Source: an uncultured Chitinophagaceae bacterium (lineage in GTDB: Bacteria > Bacteroidota > Bacteroidia > Chitinophagales > Chitinophagaceae). From it: 64,000 bases of DNA. This document shows positions 9,970-20,515 of this stretch, one piece after another. The first letter of the stretch is position 1. Each line of letters begins with the position of its first letter. The stretch spans positions 1-64,000 of the forward strand of contig CAIQDX010000102.1 in the NCBI GenBank assembly GCA_903870685.1, written 5' to 3'. Below the pieces are notes generated by a model. It had not been told where the DNA came from. It saw only the letters and a program-made list of their open reading frames with translations, and searched no databases. Both the position numbers and the translations under genes were made by a program.

Positions 9970-11304
9970 TTATTGTTTTACTTTAAATTCAACTCTTCTG
10001 TTTTCAGCTTTTCCTTTAGTAGTTTTATTATCGCCAACAGGATTTGCATCGCCGTAACCGTTTGCAGTTAATCTTTCTGCACTAACACCTTTCTTCACTA
10101 AATATGCTTTAACAGCATCAGCTCTTTTTTGAGATAATATTTTGTTCTTATCACTTTTGCCTGTGTTATCAGTATAACCATCAACTAAAATATTTAAAGT
10201 TGGATGTTCAGATAAAATTTTCGCTCCTTTATCTAATTCAGCACTTGCTACTTTAGTTAACACAGCACTTCCAGTTACGAATTGAACATTCTCTGCTTTA
10301 AAATTAAAGTCTTTCAATTCTGGACATCCGTGATTTGAAGCAGGCCCTTTTTCAGTTGGACATTTATCTTCTTCATCATTAACACCATCACCATCGGTAT
10401 CTGGAATTGGGCAACCTTGATAACGGGCAACACCAGGAACAGTAGGACATTTATCTTCTTCATCATTAATACCGTCTTTATCAGTATCAGGAATTGGACA
10501 TCCTTGATATTTTGCAATACCTTTTACAGTTGGACATTTATCATTTTCATCATTGATTCCATCTCCATCAGTATCAGGAATTGGACAACCATCATATTTA
10601 GCAATACCAGGAACAGTTGGGCATTTGTCTTTACTATCCACAATACCATCTCCATCTGTATCTTTTTCAACAACAGGTGGCGGAGGTGGAGGTAAAGGAG
10701 CAAGTTTAACTGGTTTCTTATCAAATAAAGGAGATGAAAAACCTAATTTATATTGATAATTATAATTGGTCATATCCGTAACACGAATATTATATAACCA
10801 TTCTAAATGGATAAATGTACCCTCGCCTAAAGCAAACTGCAAACCTGCACCTACCGGAGCAAAAGCTCCAAAATAAGTACCACCTAACATTGAAAGACCT
10901 AGTCCAGCTGTTGCATAAGGAACAACAAAATAATTATCGGGTAACAATTTGAAATTTAATCCGGCAGTAGTTTCTAATAAAAATTTATCACTTCCAGATG
11001 TTGTACCGTCAAAAAAAGGATAAGTCAAAAATGATGCATTTAAATTAGCAGTGAAATCAATATAATCTGTAAACCCTTGATAATATTGGATTCCCATCCC
11101 TGGTTTCATTGTGCTAACCTTAGGCCATTGATTTCTAATAACAATTCCTAAAGAATTATTACCAACTGCATCAGCACCAGCAAAATCCTTTAAGAAAAAA
11201 TTTATTCCAAGTGTTGGTCTTTTTTTCCAACTCTCAGTAGATGACTGACTAAAAGAAGTTACAGCCATTACTGTAACTATTAAAAATAATAGAACTTTCT
11301 TCAT
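9970..11304 (-). CDS. OmpA-family outer membrane protein with TSP type-3 repeats
   Basis: A 444-residue protein when begun at the ATG at 11304; the frame runs 8 codons further to a TTG, which falls in the promoter. In order it has a signal peptide (about 1-20), an N-terminal beta-barrel-like domain (to about 195), a proline linker (PLPPPPPPVVE), and four calcium-binding thrombospondin type-3 repeats (DTDGDGIxDxxDKCPTxxG). A C-terminal OmpA domain follows with the peptidoglycan-binding residues in YTDNTG and LSQKRADAV. It should link the outer membrane to peptidoglycan. The repeats are also visible as a DNA periodicity at about 10330-10670. Confidence 0.9.
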   Translation of the reverse strand: MKKVLLFLIVTVMAVTSFSQSSTESWKKRPTLGINFFLKDFAGADAVGNNSLGIVIRNQWPKVSTMKPGMGIQYYQGFTDYIDFTANLNASFLTYPFFDGTTSGSDKFLLETTAGLNFKLLPDNYFVVPYATAGLGLSMLGGTYFGAFAPVGAGLQFALGEGTFIHLEWLYNIRVTDMTNYNYQYKLGFSSPLFDKKPVKLAPLPPPPPPVVEKDTDGDGIVDSKDKCPTVPGIAKYDGCPIPDTDGDGINDENDKCPTVKGIAKYQGCPIPDTDKDGINDEEDKCPTVPGVARYQGCPIPDTDGDGVNDEEDKCPTEKGPASNHGCPELKDFNFKAENVQFVTGSAVLTKVASAELDKGAKILSEHPTLNILVDGYTDNTGKSDKNKILSQKRADAVKAYLVKKGVSAERLTANGYGDANPVGDNKTTKGKAENRRVEFKVKQ

Positions 11305-11325
11305 AAGTAGTTTTTTTGAGTTCAA

Positions 11326-11333
11326 CAAAAATA
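11326..11333 (-). promoter_or_regulatory. Candidate -7 box for ompA-like gene
   Basis: TATTTTTG on the minus strand, 21 nt upstream of the ATG at 11304, is a perfect TAnnTTTG match. It overlaps the TTG that would extend the frame, which argues for the ATG as start. Confidence 0.5.
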
Positions 11334-11386
11334 CAGGGTGATTTTGATTTTATGAAAATTAAGATTTCCTTAGTAATTAACATTTT

Positions 11387-11788
11387 TTAATCATTTTGAG
11401 AATTGGGGATTTCTTCTACTTTAACCCGTGTCAATCCTCTGCCAATAAATCCCAATTCTTTTGCAGCCGATCTGCTCAAATCCACTACTCTACCTCTTTT
11501 TGCCATTTTAGCATGCATATGATCATTAATTCTAACTTTTATTGTTTTATTGTTTCTCAAATTTGTTACTCTAACCCACGTATTTAAAGCAAAATTATTG
11601 CTGGCTGCCGAAAATTTACTATTTCTATACGTTTCACCATTTGAAGTTTTTGTACCATCCAGACTTGTACTGTAAAAACTTGCAATCCCGATTATTGTTT
11701 TTGGTTTATACATACTTTCAGTATCCTTTTGTGCCCTTGCACAAATACTGAAACCTAAAATCAAAACAACACTAATAATCTGCTTCAT
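11387..11788 (-). CDS. RlpA-family septal ring lytic transglycosylase-like protein
   Basis: A 133-residue exported protein starting at MKQIISVVLILGFSICARAQ (signal peptide 1-20). The double-psi beta-barrel signature is present: GIASFYS, SNGETYRNSKFSAASN, VRVTNLRNNKTIKVRINDHM and VVDLSRSAAKELGFIGRG. RlpA proteins cleave or bind denuded peptidoglycan strands at division sites. The invariant H/D region is present as ND-HM. The SPOR domain of longer relatives is absent, which is common in Bacteroidota. An upstream reading to 11848 would overlap the divergent dipeptidase gene, so it was not used. Confidence 0.82.
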   Translation of the reverse strand: MKQIISVVLILGFSICARAQKDTESMYKPKTIIGIASFYSTSLDGTKTSNGETYRNSKFSAASNNFALNTWVRVTNLRNNKTIKVRINDHMHAKMAKRGRVVDLSRSAAKELGFIGRGLTRVKVEEIPNSQND

Positions 11789-11830
11789 ACCAAACGAATT
11801 TGTAATTTGAACCAGCAATAAACCAAAACT

Positions 11831-12553
11831 ATGATGAAAAATAAACAAAGAGTTTGGATAAGCCTAATATTTTATGTTTTTGTTATTACCAATACATGTA
11901 AATCGCAACAAACTAAATCACTGAATCAGGAATACACATTAAATGCTATAAATAATTTAAATGCCTTCAAATCATTATCTGCATTAGATTCTAATAAAAG
12001 AATGATCAAACTTAATAAAAGAATTAAGGACATCAAACTCGAGTTACGTTATGCTTCTGTGAACAATTTTATGCATCGTGAAATGTATCCGCCAAAAACA
12101 AATTTTAGTTTTTTACGATTGCCAGTTGTGAATGCTTTAGTTAAGGTGCAAGAAAATTTAAATCAAAAAGGATTAGGGTTAAAAATATTTGATGCTTATC
12201 GTCCATATGATGTGACAAAAAAATTCTGGGAATTAGTTCATGATGAAAGATATGTGGCAAATCCTGCTAAAGGTAGCGGACATAATCGCGGAACATCGGT
12301 TGACCTTACTATTATTGAATTACAAACAAATCAAGAATTAAATATGGGAACTGATTTTGATAATTTCACAGATTCAGCTCATCACAGTTTTACAAACTTC
12401 CCAAAAAATATTTTAGACAATCGAATACTATTAAAACAAACCATGGAACAATTTGGTTTCATTCCTCTTGAAACAGAATGGTGGCATTACAGTTGGCCTA
12501 ATGCAGAACGATTCGAAATATTAAATCTAAGTTTTAAAGAATTAAATAATTAA
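11831..12553 (+). CDS. D-alanyl-D-alanine dipeptidase (M15D, VanX/DdpX type)
   Basis: A 240-residue exported zinc peptidase. Zinc-binding blocks are SGHNRGTSVDLT (H and D ligands) and EWWHY (catalytic Glu and third ligand). KIFDAYRPY supplies the conserved Arg. It hydrolyses D-Ala-D-Ala; without van ligase genes nearby it more likely serves peptidoglycan turnover or recycling than resistance. The N-terminus is a signal sequence ending near ITNTC, an imperfect lipobox. ATGATG at the start leaves two possible first codons. It is divergent from rlpA and abuts the next gene end to end. Confidence 0.88.
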   Translation: MMKNKQRVWISLIFYVFVITNTCKSQQTKSLNQEYTLNAINNLNAFKSLSALDSNKRMIKLNKRIKDIKLELRYASVNNFMHREMYPPKTNFSFLRLPVVNALVKVQENLNQKGLGLKIFDAYRPYDVTKKFWELVHDERYVANPAKGSGHNRGTSVDLTIIELQTNQELNMGTDFDNFTDSAHHSFTNFPKNILDNRILLKQTMEQFGFIPLETEWWHYSWPNAERFEILNLSFKELNN

Positions 12554-12868
12554 TTACGTTTCTTGCGATACTTTTTTAAACTTCTCGGTTTTTTCATCGG
12601 CAGTAATATCTTCTTGACTGCGAATTTGTATCTGTACATTACTGATCCATTCTTTACAACCTTTCAAAAATAAATGTTCATTCACATCATGAATCACTTG
12701 CATCACTGCATCATACTTACCTTCAATCACAGTTGAAAAAGCACCAACTTCATATTTAATTCCCGATTGCTCAATAATTTCAATCGCATCATCAACCCAA
12801 TCATAAGGATGTTTATCCTGCACAATCGGAACAACTTGAATAGAGGCGTTAATAATAAATGAATGCAT
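12554..12868 (-). CDS. MTH1187-family thiamine-binding protein
   Basis: A 104-residue protein of the DUF77/MTH1187-YkoF superfamily: small ferredoxin-like domains that bind thiamine or its precursors and form tetramers. Visible signs are INASIQVVPIV at the N-terminus, the IEQSGIKYEVGAFSTVIEG block and the VIHDVNEHLF helix. There is no linked thi operon here, so its role is open. It is convergent with the dipeptidase gene, their stop codons being adjacent. Confidence 0.8.
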   Translation of the reverse strand: MHSFIINASIQVVPIVQDKHPYDWVDDAIEIIEQSGIKYEVGAFSTVIEGKYDAVMQVIHDVNEHLFLKGCKEWISNVQIQIRSQEDITADEKTEKFKKVSQET

Positions 12869-12936
12869 AATTTTTATTTAATCAGCTTTTGTTTTTCATG
12901 GCATCTTCGTTGCCCCTGATTCTTTCAGCGAAAAAA

Positions 12937-12970
12937 TCGCACACTTGTACTTTCAGTTCTTTACTCAGCA
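12937..12970 (-). repeat. Partial copy of dispersed GTACAAG repeat
   Basis: On the minus strand this reads AAAGAACTGAAAGTACAAG followed by TGTGCGA, matching the 7.7 kb and 18.8 kb copies but lacking the terminal CGCAAC. It sits upstream of the thiamine-binding gene and downstream of the GH27 gene. Confidence 0.55.
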
Positions 12971-12981
12971 ATTATCGAATT

Positions 12982-15180
12982 TTAATTCGAAACTTTAATT
13001 AAACTTACTCCATGAGGTGCAACTTTTGTTGTAAAATTATTTTCAAAAACACCAAGATTTTTTTGTCGCCACAAGTCTCTTACTTTCATATTTTTTTGTA
13101 ATAAAAGATCAGACCAATTGATTGATATTTTTTGATATTGCTCATTCAAATTAAAAATACCAACAGCTTTACTTCCATCTTCCAACTCTTTTATCCAAAC
13201 CTGATAATTTTTTGTTTTAATAATTTGTTTTGCTTCTTTTCCCAACACATCTTGATTAACTGCAATTACTTCATCATTGGTTAATAAACTTAATGTAAAA
13301 TCATCTATTTTACTGATGTCGCATCCAATTAATAATGGCGACGAAAGTAAACACCACAAACTGATATGTGTATATTGTTCATCGGGTGTAAGCCTTGTAG
13401 GATGCAGGTTTTCGCCCCAGCCAACTTGTCCTACAATTAACATATCGGGATCGCTCCATCTTCCGGGTTTTGTATAATTATGCTGTTCGGTTTGACTAAA
13501 ACCAATACTTTTTAAACTTTCCCATGTGTCTTCAATATCGCCGGTTGTGCGCCAGCAATTACCATCCACTTCATGCCCCCATTGCCAAACTTTTTTCATT
13601 CCGTACTGACATAAACTATACACAATATCTCTTGGTTGTTTACGCAAAGCATCACGCATTACGATGTATGGTTTTTGATAAGCTGCCAACGAAGTATCTT
13701 TTCCTGCAATATTTTCGTAACTGCACCAATCATATTTTAAATAATCAACACCCCATTTGTTATAAGAGTTTGCATCATTCATTTCATATTTATACGAACC
13801 CAAATAACCACCGCATGTTAACGGACCGGGAGATGAATAAATTCCAAACTTCAAACCTTTACTATGTAACCAATCGCCCAATAATTTCATGTCTGGAAAT
13901 TTATTATTAGTGAGAACATTACCATCTGCATCGCGTTTTGGTTGTTCCCAACCATCATCAATATTCATGTATGTCCAACCATGATCTATCAAACCTTTAT
14001 CAATTAAAGCTTGTGCACTTGCTTTTACTTTTTCGGTACTAACACTTAATCCCCAACAGTTCCAACTATTCCATCCCATTGGTGGTGTTAATGCTAAAAC
14101 ATCACCAACTTTTATAGTAAAATCTCTTTCAACTTTTCCTTTTGCATTACTAACAATTACTTTCATTTTATAATCACCACGTTCTTGCAAACTGCCTGTA
14201 ATGATTCCGGTTTTATTATCCAACATTAATCCTTTTGGCAAATTATTTATTCCGTATTTTAAGGGCTTCAGTCCTGTTGCAGCAATTTTATACAACACCG
14301 GTGATGATGGACGAATGCCAAAAATTTTTGCACCATTGATCTTTGGAAATGCAGACACAGCAGGCGTTAGAATATATGGAACCGTTTTAGTGATTTCAAT
14401 TGTTTTACCTGTATGTTGTTCTTTAAATGTTGCTGAAATGTAAGATCGCTGACCAGTTTTATTTTCAATATTTGTTGTAAGACTTTGATTAGGATTAATA
14501 GAAATATCTTTTGTTGTATTTTGAATGACACTATCATTTTCAGGATTAATTATTTTTATGATTAATTTCCCTGTTAACTTTAATTGAATATCATTTCGAA
14601 GTGAAATAATGTTTTGTTTTGTTGAAACAGATAAATTCATTTTAACGCCATCAATCAAATCCATCATACCAACAAAAGGAACAGTACCAAAAATTCCACC
14701 GCCGCCTCCACCATCGTAAACTCTTACTGCCAAAACATTTTCGGCATCCCATTTTAATACAGGATTATTTGTTGAAACATGAAATTCGCTTGTAAAATTC
14801 CAAGCCGATTCGTAACCGTTTTTATCATCAGCCATTCTACCGGTTTGTCCAATTTTAATTCCATTTAAGTAAGCAATACCAGCATCATCGATCTTTGAGA
14901 GGAAAACTCTTAATGAATCTTTCCAGTAAGATTTATTTTTTAAAGAAGATGGTAAATTAAAATGAAAACGATACCAAGCATAACCATTATAATCAGGATA
15001 GCCTTGCAATTCCCAGTCGTAAGTAGCATTTATCAATCCCCATTTACTGTCATCGAAATTAAAATTTTTCCAATCGGGATTATCGCCTGTCATAAATTTT
15101 GCAGCAGGCATTTGAATAGTTTCCTGAGCTGAAGCACTAATCACAATAAAAAATATAAACAGCAATACAATCTTTTTCAT
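12982..15180 (-). CDS. GH27 alpha-galactosidase, secreted
   Basis: A 732-residue enzyme starting MKKIVLLFIFFIVISASAQ (signal peptide); the frame extends 22 codons upstream but without a signal-like start. In order it has a jelly-roll sugar-binding domain (about 20-180), a putative Ig-like domain, and a GH27 TIM barrel from LTPPMGWNSWN. YLKYDWCSY carries the nucleophile Asp, and RWSDPDML the probable acid/base Asp. A C-terminal beta domain follows. It removes terminal alpha-galactose from oligosaccharides or glycans in the periplasm or outside the cell. There are no SusCD genes beside it. It is divergent from the Gfo/Idh gene. Confidence 0.9.
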   Translation of the reverse strand: MKKIVLLFIFFIVISASAQETIQMPAAKFMTGDNPDWKNFNFDDSKWGLINATYDWELQGYPDYNGYAWYRFHFNLPSSLKNKSYWKDSLRVFLSKIDDAGIAYLNGIKIGQTGRMADDKNGYESAWNFTSEFHVSTNNPVLKWDAENVLAVRVYDGGGGGGIFGTVPFVGMMDLIDGVKMNLSVSTKQNIISLRNDIQLKLTGKLIIKIINPENDSVIQNTTKDISINPNQSLTTNIENKTGQRSYISATFKEQHTGKTIEITKTVPYILTPAVSAFPKINGAKIFGIRPSSPVLYKIAATGLKPLKYGINNLPKGLMLDNKTGIITGSLQERGDYKMKVIVSNAKGKVERDFTIKVGDVLALTPPMGWNSWNCWGLSVSTEKVKASAQALIDKGLIDHGWTYMNIDDGWEQPKRDADGNVLTNNKFPDMKLLGDWLHSKGLKFGIYSSPGPLTCGGYLGSYKYEMNDANSYNKWGVDYLKYDWCSYENIAGKDTSLAAYQKPYIVMRDALRKQPRDIVYSLCQYGMKKVWQWGHEVDGNCWRTTGDIEDTWESLKSIGFSQTEQHNYTKPGRWSDPDMLIVGQVGWGENLHPTRLTPDEQYTHISLWCLLSSPLLIGCDISKIDDFTLSLLTNDEVIAVNQDVLGKEAKQIIKTKNYQVWIKELEDGSKAVGIFNLNEQYQKISINWSDLLLQKNMKVRDLWRQKNLGVFENNFTTKVAPHGVSLIKVSN

Positions 15181-15369
15181 AAAAACATATTTGAAGAGTC
15201 GATAGTTGTTTGAATTCAATTTAAAAATACTTATTGTTTTCAACATGGGTTATTTTAAATAATTGAGACAGGTTTTTAATTTTTAAGAAAGTTTTATTTC
15301 CACATCTTCACATCAGTTTCTCTTTCACTTTACCTAATCATTATCTTTACCCGAATTAAAAGCTTCTAT

Positions 15370-16344
15370 ATGTTGAAAGTCGGCGTTTTTGGTGTTGGTC
15401 ATCTTGGGAAATTTCATTTGAATAATTGGAAAGAAATTGAAGGCGTTAAACTGGTTGGATTTTTTGATCCGAACAACGAAAATGCGAAACAGGTTACTGC
15501 CGAGTATGGCTTGAAACGCTTTATGGACGAGGATAAGCTGATGGATATATGCGATATTATTGATGTGGTTGTTCCAACCGATCATCACTTCGAGGTATGC
15601 ATGGCTGCGGTTAGAAAAGGCAAACATGTTTTTGTTGAAAAGCCTTTGACAAATACCATTGACGAAGCAAAGCAATTGGTGGAGATGATCAAAGAAGCCA
15701 ATGTAAAATTTCAGGTTGGACATGTGGAAAGATTTAATCCTGCCTATCTCGCCATCAAGGATATGAATTTGAATCCTATGTTTATTGAAGTGCATCGTTT
15801 GGCGCAATTTAATCCACGTGGTACTGAAGTAAGTGTGATATTGGATTTGATGATCCATGATATCGACATCATTTTAAGTTTGATTAAAAGTGATGTGAAA
15901 AATATTTTAGCAAGTGGTGTGGCTGTGATGACCGATACGCCTGATATTGCTAACGTTCGCATTGAATTCAATAATGGTTGTGTGGCTAATTTAACGAGCA
16001 GCAGAATCAGCATGAAGAAAATGCGCAAAATGCGTTTGTTTCAAAAAGATGCTTATTTAGGAATTGATTTTCTTCAAAAGAAAACTGAGATCATTAAATT
16101 GAAACAACCTGATGATAAAAATGTTTTTTCGTTTGATATTGAAACTCCTAACGGCAAAAAAACAATTGCTGTTGCCAATCCCGAAATTCCACAAGCCAAT
16201 GCGATTAAATTAGAATTGGAAAGTTTTGTAAATGCCATCAATAATAAAACAACACCAGTTGTTAGCGAAATTGATGGATTATTGGCGATGGAAGTTGCAC
16301 ATCAGATCTTAGAAAAAATGGGCAACACAAGTATTTTGGTTTAA
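15370..16344 (+). CDS. Gfo/Idh/MocA-family NAD(P)-dependent sugar oxidoreductase
   Basis: A 324-residue enzyme. The Rossmann fold starts VGVFGVGHLGKFH (4-16). The conserved EKPLTNT block (near 95) holds the catalytic Lys, and VGHVERFNPA begins the C-terminal sheet domain. The HDIDIIL motif carries the catalytic His. The sequence resembles enzymes that oxidise UDP-GlcNAc at C3 during lipid A or surface-sugar synthesis, but substrate choice is inferred only. It precedes a sugar transferase on the same strand by 33 nt, which supports a role in surface glycans. A TATCTTTA box lies at 15342-15349. Confidence 0.8.
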   Translation: MLKVGVFGVGHLGKFHLNNWKEIEGVKLVGFFDPNNENAKQVTAEYGLKRFMDEDKLMDICDIIDVVVPTDHHFEVCMAAVRKGKHVFVEKPLTNTIDEAKQLVEMIKEANVKFQVGHVERFNPAYLAIKDMNLNPMFIEVHRLAQFNPRGTEVSVILDLMIHDIDIILSLIKSDVKNILASGVAVMTDTPDIANVRIEFNNGCVANLTSSRISMKKMRKMRLFQKDAYLGIDFLQKKTEIIKLKQPDDKNVFSFDIETPNGKKTIAVANPEIPQANAIKLELESFVNAINNKTTPVVSEIDGLLAMEVAHQILEKMGNTSILV

Positions 16345-16377
16345 CATGTTTTGAGTGCAATTAATATTATCTAAGTA

Positions 16378-16959
16378 ATGGAAACTGTTTTAAAAAGATT
16401 GATTGATTTGATTTTATCGGTAGCTGCATTAATAATATTATCGCCGGCATTATTGATCATTGCATTAATTACAAAATTAACATCCCAAGGTTCTGTATTG
16501 TATAAACAAGAACGAATTGGTCACAACGAAAAACCTTTCACGATTTATAAATTCAGAAGCATGTTTGCTGATGCCGAAAAAAACGGACCGGCATTATCGA
16601 GCGACAACGATGAACGTATTACAGCCTGGGGAAAATTCATGCGAACATGGCGTTTAGATGAATTACCGCAGTTATGGAATATTGCAATTGGCGATATGAG
16701 TTTGGTTGGACCGAGACCCGAAAGAAAATATTATATCGATCAGTTGATACAACAATCACCTCAATATTCAAATCTTCTGAAAGTTAAACCAGGATTGACT
16801 TCCTGGGGAATGGTAAAATTTGGATATGCATCTTCTGTTGAAGAAATGACGCAAAGAATGGAATATGATTTGATGTATATTGAAGATGCTTCTTTGTTAC
16901 TCGACTTCAGAATTATCTTACATACATTCAGTTTGGTTATATCAGGAAAAGGAAAATAA
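16378..16959 (+). CDS. Undecaprenyl-phosphate sugar-1-phosphate transferase
   Basis: A 193-residue bacterial sugar transferase (PF02397 type). It has one N-terminal re-entrant hydrophobic helix (about 12-35), then KQERIGHNEKPFTIYKFRSM, RTWRLDELPQLWN, GDMSLVGPRPE and KVKPGLTSWG. These are the catalytic and phosphate-binding blocks of the PglC-like core that starts lipid-linked glycan assembly at the inner membrane. It is the short form without the WbaP-type N-terminal helices. The neighbouring oxidoreductase and GNAT-like protein suggest a small surface-glycan unit; no flippase or polymerase is nearby. Confidence 0.9.
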   Translation: METVLKRLIDLILSVAALIILSPALLIIALITKLTSQGSVLYKQERIGHNEKPFTIYKFRSMFADAEKNGPALSSDNDERITAWGKFMRTWRLDELPQLWNIAIGDMSLVGPRPERKYYIDQLIQQSPQYSNLLKVKPGLTSWGMVKFGYASSVEEMTQRMEYDLMYIEDASLLLDFRIILHTFSLVISGKGK

Positions 16960-16984
16960 AGTAAATTGTTTTATTCATCTTTAT

Positions 16985-17902
16985 TTGAGATCTCACAAAA
17001 TAAATATCATTCCATCACATCAAATTGATCTCACAAAATGGGATGATTGTATTTTAAAAAGCGATAACGGATTTATCTACGCAACATCTTCTTATTTAAA
17101 TGCAATGACAGATGATTGGTATGGATTGATCATGAATGATTATAAAACAATCATGCCATTACCATGCAGAAAAAAACTTGGAATTAATTATTTGTACACG
17201 GCACCTTTCATGCAGCAATTAGGATTGATCGGTGATGAAGATATAAATCCAAATGCTGTAATTATTGCTTTACAAACTTTTGCAAAATATGGTGATTACT
17301 TTTTCAACTTTAAAAATAGTTTTATTGAATCTTATGATTCAGTAAAAAATTACAACAACTTTATCCTTGATCTTTCTGTTGATTACAAAAACATTCTAAA
17401 TAATTATTCAACCAACCTTCAAAGAAATTTAAAGAAAGCGCAATCTGAAAACATTGAATATTTTATTTCTGAAGACATTCAGCAAACATTAAAATTGCAT
17501 CAACGATTGCAATCAAAAAATATTTTGCACGTTACAAGTCACGATTATGATCGTTTCGAAAATCTTTGTTTTTTAGAAAAGGAAAAAGAGCAATGCTTTG
17601 TTCGCCAAGTAAAAAATAAAAGCGGAGAAATTTTATCGGCGGCCATTTTATTAAAAGACAATCGCCGCATCTACAATATCATCAATGCAACAACTCATGA
17701 AGGAAAAAATAGTAATGCCAACCATTTTTTAATGGATAAGATCATTCAGGAATTTGCAGGTAAAAATCTATTATTTGATTTTGAAGGCTCGAATATTGCC
17801 GGCGTACAAAATTTTTACGAAATGTTCGGAACCCTTAACCAGCCTTATTTTCACTGGCATTACAATAAGCTTCCATTCCCATTAAAATTATTCAAACGCT
17901 GA
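16985..17902 (+). CDS. GNAT/FemAB-like acyltransferase, start uncertain
   Basis: About 305 residues. The C-terminal half has the GNAT/FemAB pattern: NLQRNLKKAQ, then AAILLKDNRRIYNIINATTHEGKN, then a final LFDFEGSNIAGVQNFYEMFG block, as in the acetyltransferase-6 group. Such proteins add amino acids or acyl groups to sugars or peptidoglycan. The only in-frame ATG codons (16880 and 16886) lie inside the sugar transferase; the recognisable protein starts near INIIPSHQIDLTKWD, so a TTG at 16985 is the best visible start. Its 3' end overlaps ispD by 15 nt on the opposite strand. Confidence 0.65.
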   Translation: MRSHKINIIPSHQIDLTKWDDCILKSDNGFIYATSSYLNAMTDDWYGLIMNDYKTIMPLPCRKKLGINYLYTAPFMQQLGLIGDEDINPNAVIIALQTFAKYGDYFFNFKNSFIESYDSVKNYNNFILDLSVDYKNILNNYSTNLQRNLKKAQSENIEYFISEDIQQTLKLHQRLQSKNILHVTSHDYDRFENLCFLEKEKEQCFVRQVKNKSGEILSAAILLKDNRRIYNIINATTHEGKNSNANHFLMDKIIQEFAGKNLLFDFEGSNIAGVQNFYEMFGTLNQPYFHWHYNKLPFPLKLFKR

Positions 17903-18568
17903 TCTTTCTTCCAATATTTTTTCTGCAATTAACAGATCAATTGGTCTTGTAATTTTAAGATTATTGTATTCACCTTCAATTAAAAATATTTCCTTACCAG
18001 TTGCTTCAACAACTGTTGCTTCATCTGTAAATGAATGATTAAACTCTTGTTGAAATGCCGGCAAAATAATTTCACTGGTAAATGTTTGTGGTGTTTGAAC
18101 CATGCGAATGTTATCTCTGTCTGCAACAACATTCTTTTCACCATCAGCAATTCTAATACTATCTGATGCAGCAACAGCCGGAACTGCACTTCCTTTTTCA
18201 ATGGCCTGCTCATAACATTTTTTTATCAAATCCTTGCTCACCAAACATCTTACGCCATCATGAACAAATACAACAGATTGATCTTTGATAGCTTTCAATC
18301 CATTTTGTACAGAATGAAATCTTGTTACACCACCACTAATTATTTGAATACGATCTTTATTTACAAAAGAATTTCTCAATTCAATTCCACTTTCTAAATG
18401 TGCTAATGGCAATACTAAAACAACTTGCATGTCGTCGTAAGCCAATAAAAAAGTATTGATACTGTACCACAACACCGGCTTTCCTCTTAATAATAAAAAT
18501 TGTTTAGGAATTTCAACACCCATTCTTTGACCCATTCCTCCGGCAACTATTACGGCAAACTTTTTCAT
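17888..18568 (-). CDS. ispD: 2-C-methyl-D-erythritol 4-phosphate cytidylyltransferase
   Basis: A 226-residue cytoplasmic enzyme of the MEP isoprenoid pathway that joins CTP and MEP. The N-terminal nucleotide-binding signature VAGGMGQRMGVEIPKQF is intact, and VHDGVRCLV and the TDEATVVE block (substrate and metal binding) follow. Its length is normal. The partner kinase ispE is at 40.9-41.7 kb, so the organism makes isoprenoids by the MEP route. It is convergent with the GNAT-like gene with a small overlap. Confidence 0.93.
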   Translation of the reverse strand: MKKFAVIVAGGMGQRMGVEIPKQFLLLRGKPVLWYSINTFLLAYDDMQVVLVLPLAHLESGIELRNSFVNKDRIQIISGGVTRFHSVQNGLKAIKDQSVVFVHDGVRCLVSKDLIKKCYEQAIEKGSAVPAVAASDSIRIADGEKNVVADRDNIRMVQTPQTFTSEIILPAFQQEFNHSFTDEATVVEATGKEIFLIEGEYNNLKITRPIDLLIAEKILEERSAFE

Positions 18569-18692
18569 TATGTAAATTTAAAGACTTGTAATTTAAAAAC
18601 ATTACTTTTACTTTCAATTAAAGTTTCAGCATTGCAGCCCGATTATCCAAATAAAATTTTCTCCGATAAACGCAGCAACTATATTTTATTAG

Positions 18693-20237
<1,545 letters not shown>

Positions 20238-20268
20238 TGGAATAAAGATTTGAACTGATTTATTTTTT

Positions 20269-20304
20269 AGGTTGCTAATTTGAAAAAGTTGGCAACCTTT
20301 TTTA
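20269..20304 (+). terminator. Terminator of tpl
   Basis: AGGTTGC pairs with GCAACCT across a 16-nt loop, followed directly by a run of T. It lies 32 nt after the tpl stop. Confidence 0.7.
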
Positions 20305-20515
20305 TTTTAATCAGTTGAGTGATTATTATTTCATCGTAATTAAAAAAATAATTCTTTGGCAGATAGTCTAACGACAATACAAAAGGCGTAATATTAAAAC
20401 ATTTATTTTCAATACATGTTTTTGGTTTACCATCATCTTATAGCATAAATTAGCGTTTTGCCTAAAGTCTAAAAAATACCTCAACATTGACAATCAACTT
20501 TTTTTTAATTAAGTT

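Noticed and set aside
10417-10756. Plus-strand frames across the OmpA gene rich in I, S and R
   Set aside because: They are antisense shadows of the thrombospondin type-3 repeats; composition follows the repeat period.
13524-13910. 128-codon plus-strand frame inside the GH27 gene
   Set aside because: Antisense to a clear coding region with family motifs; rich in C, H and Y as expected of a shadow.
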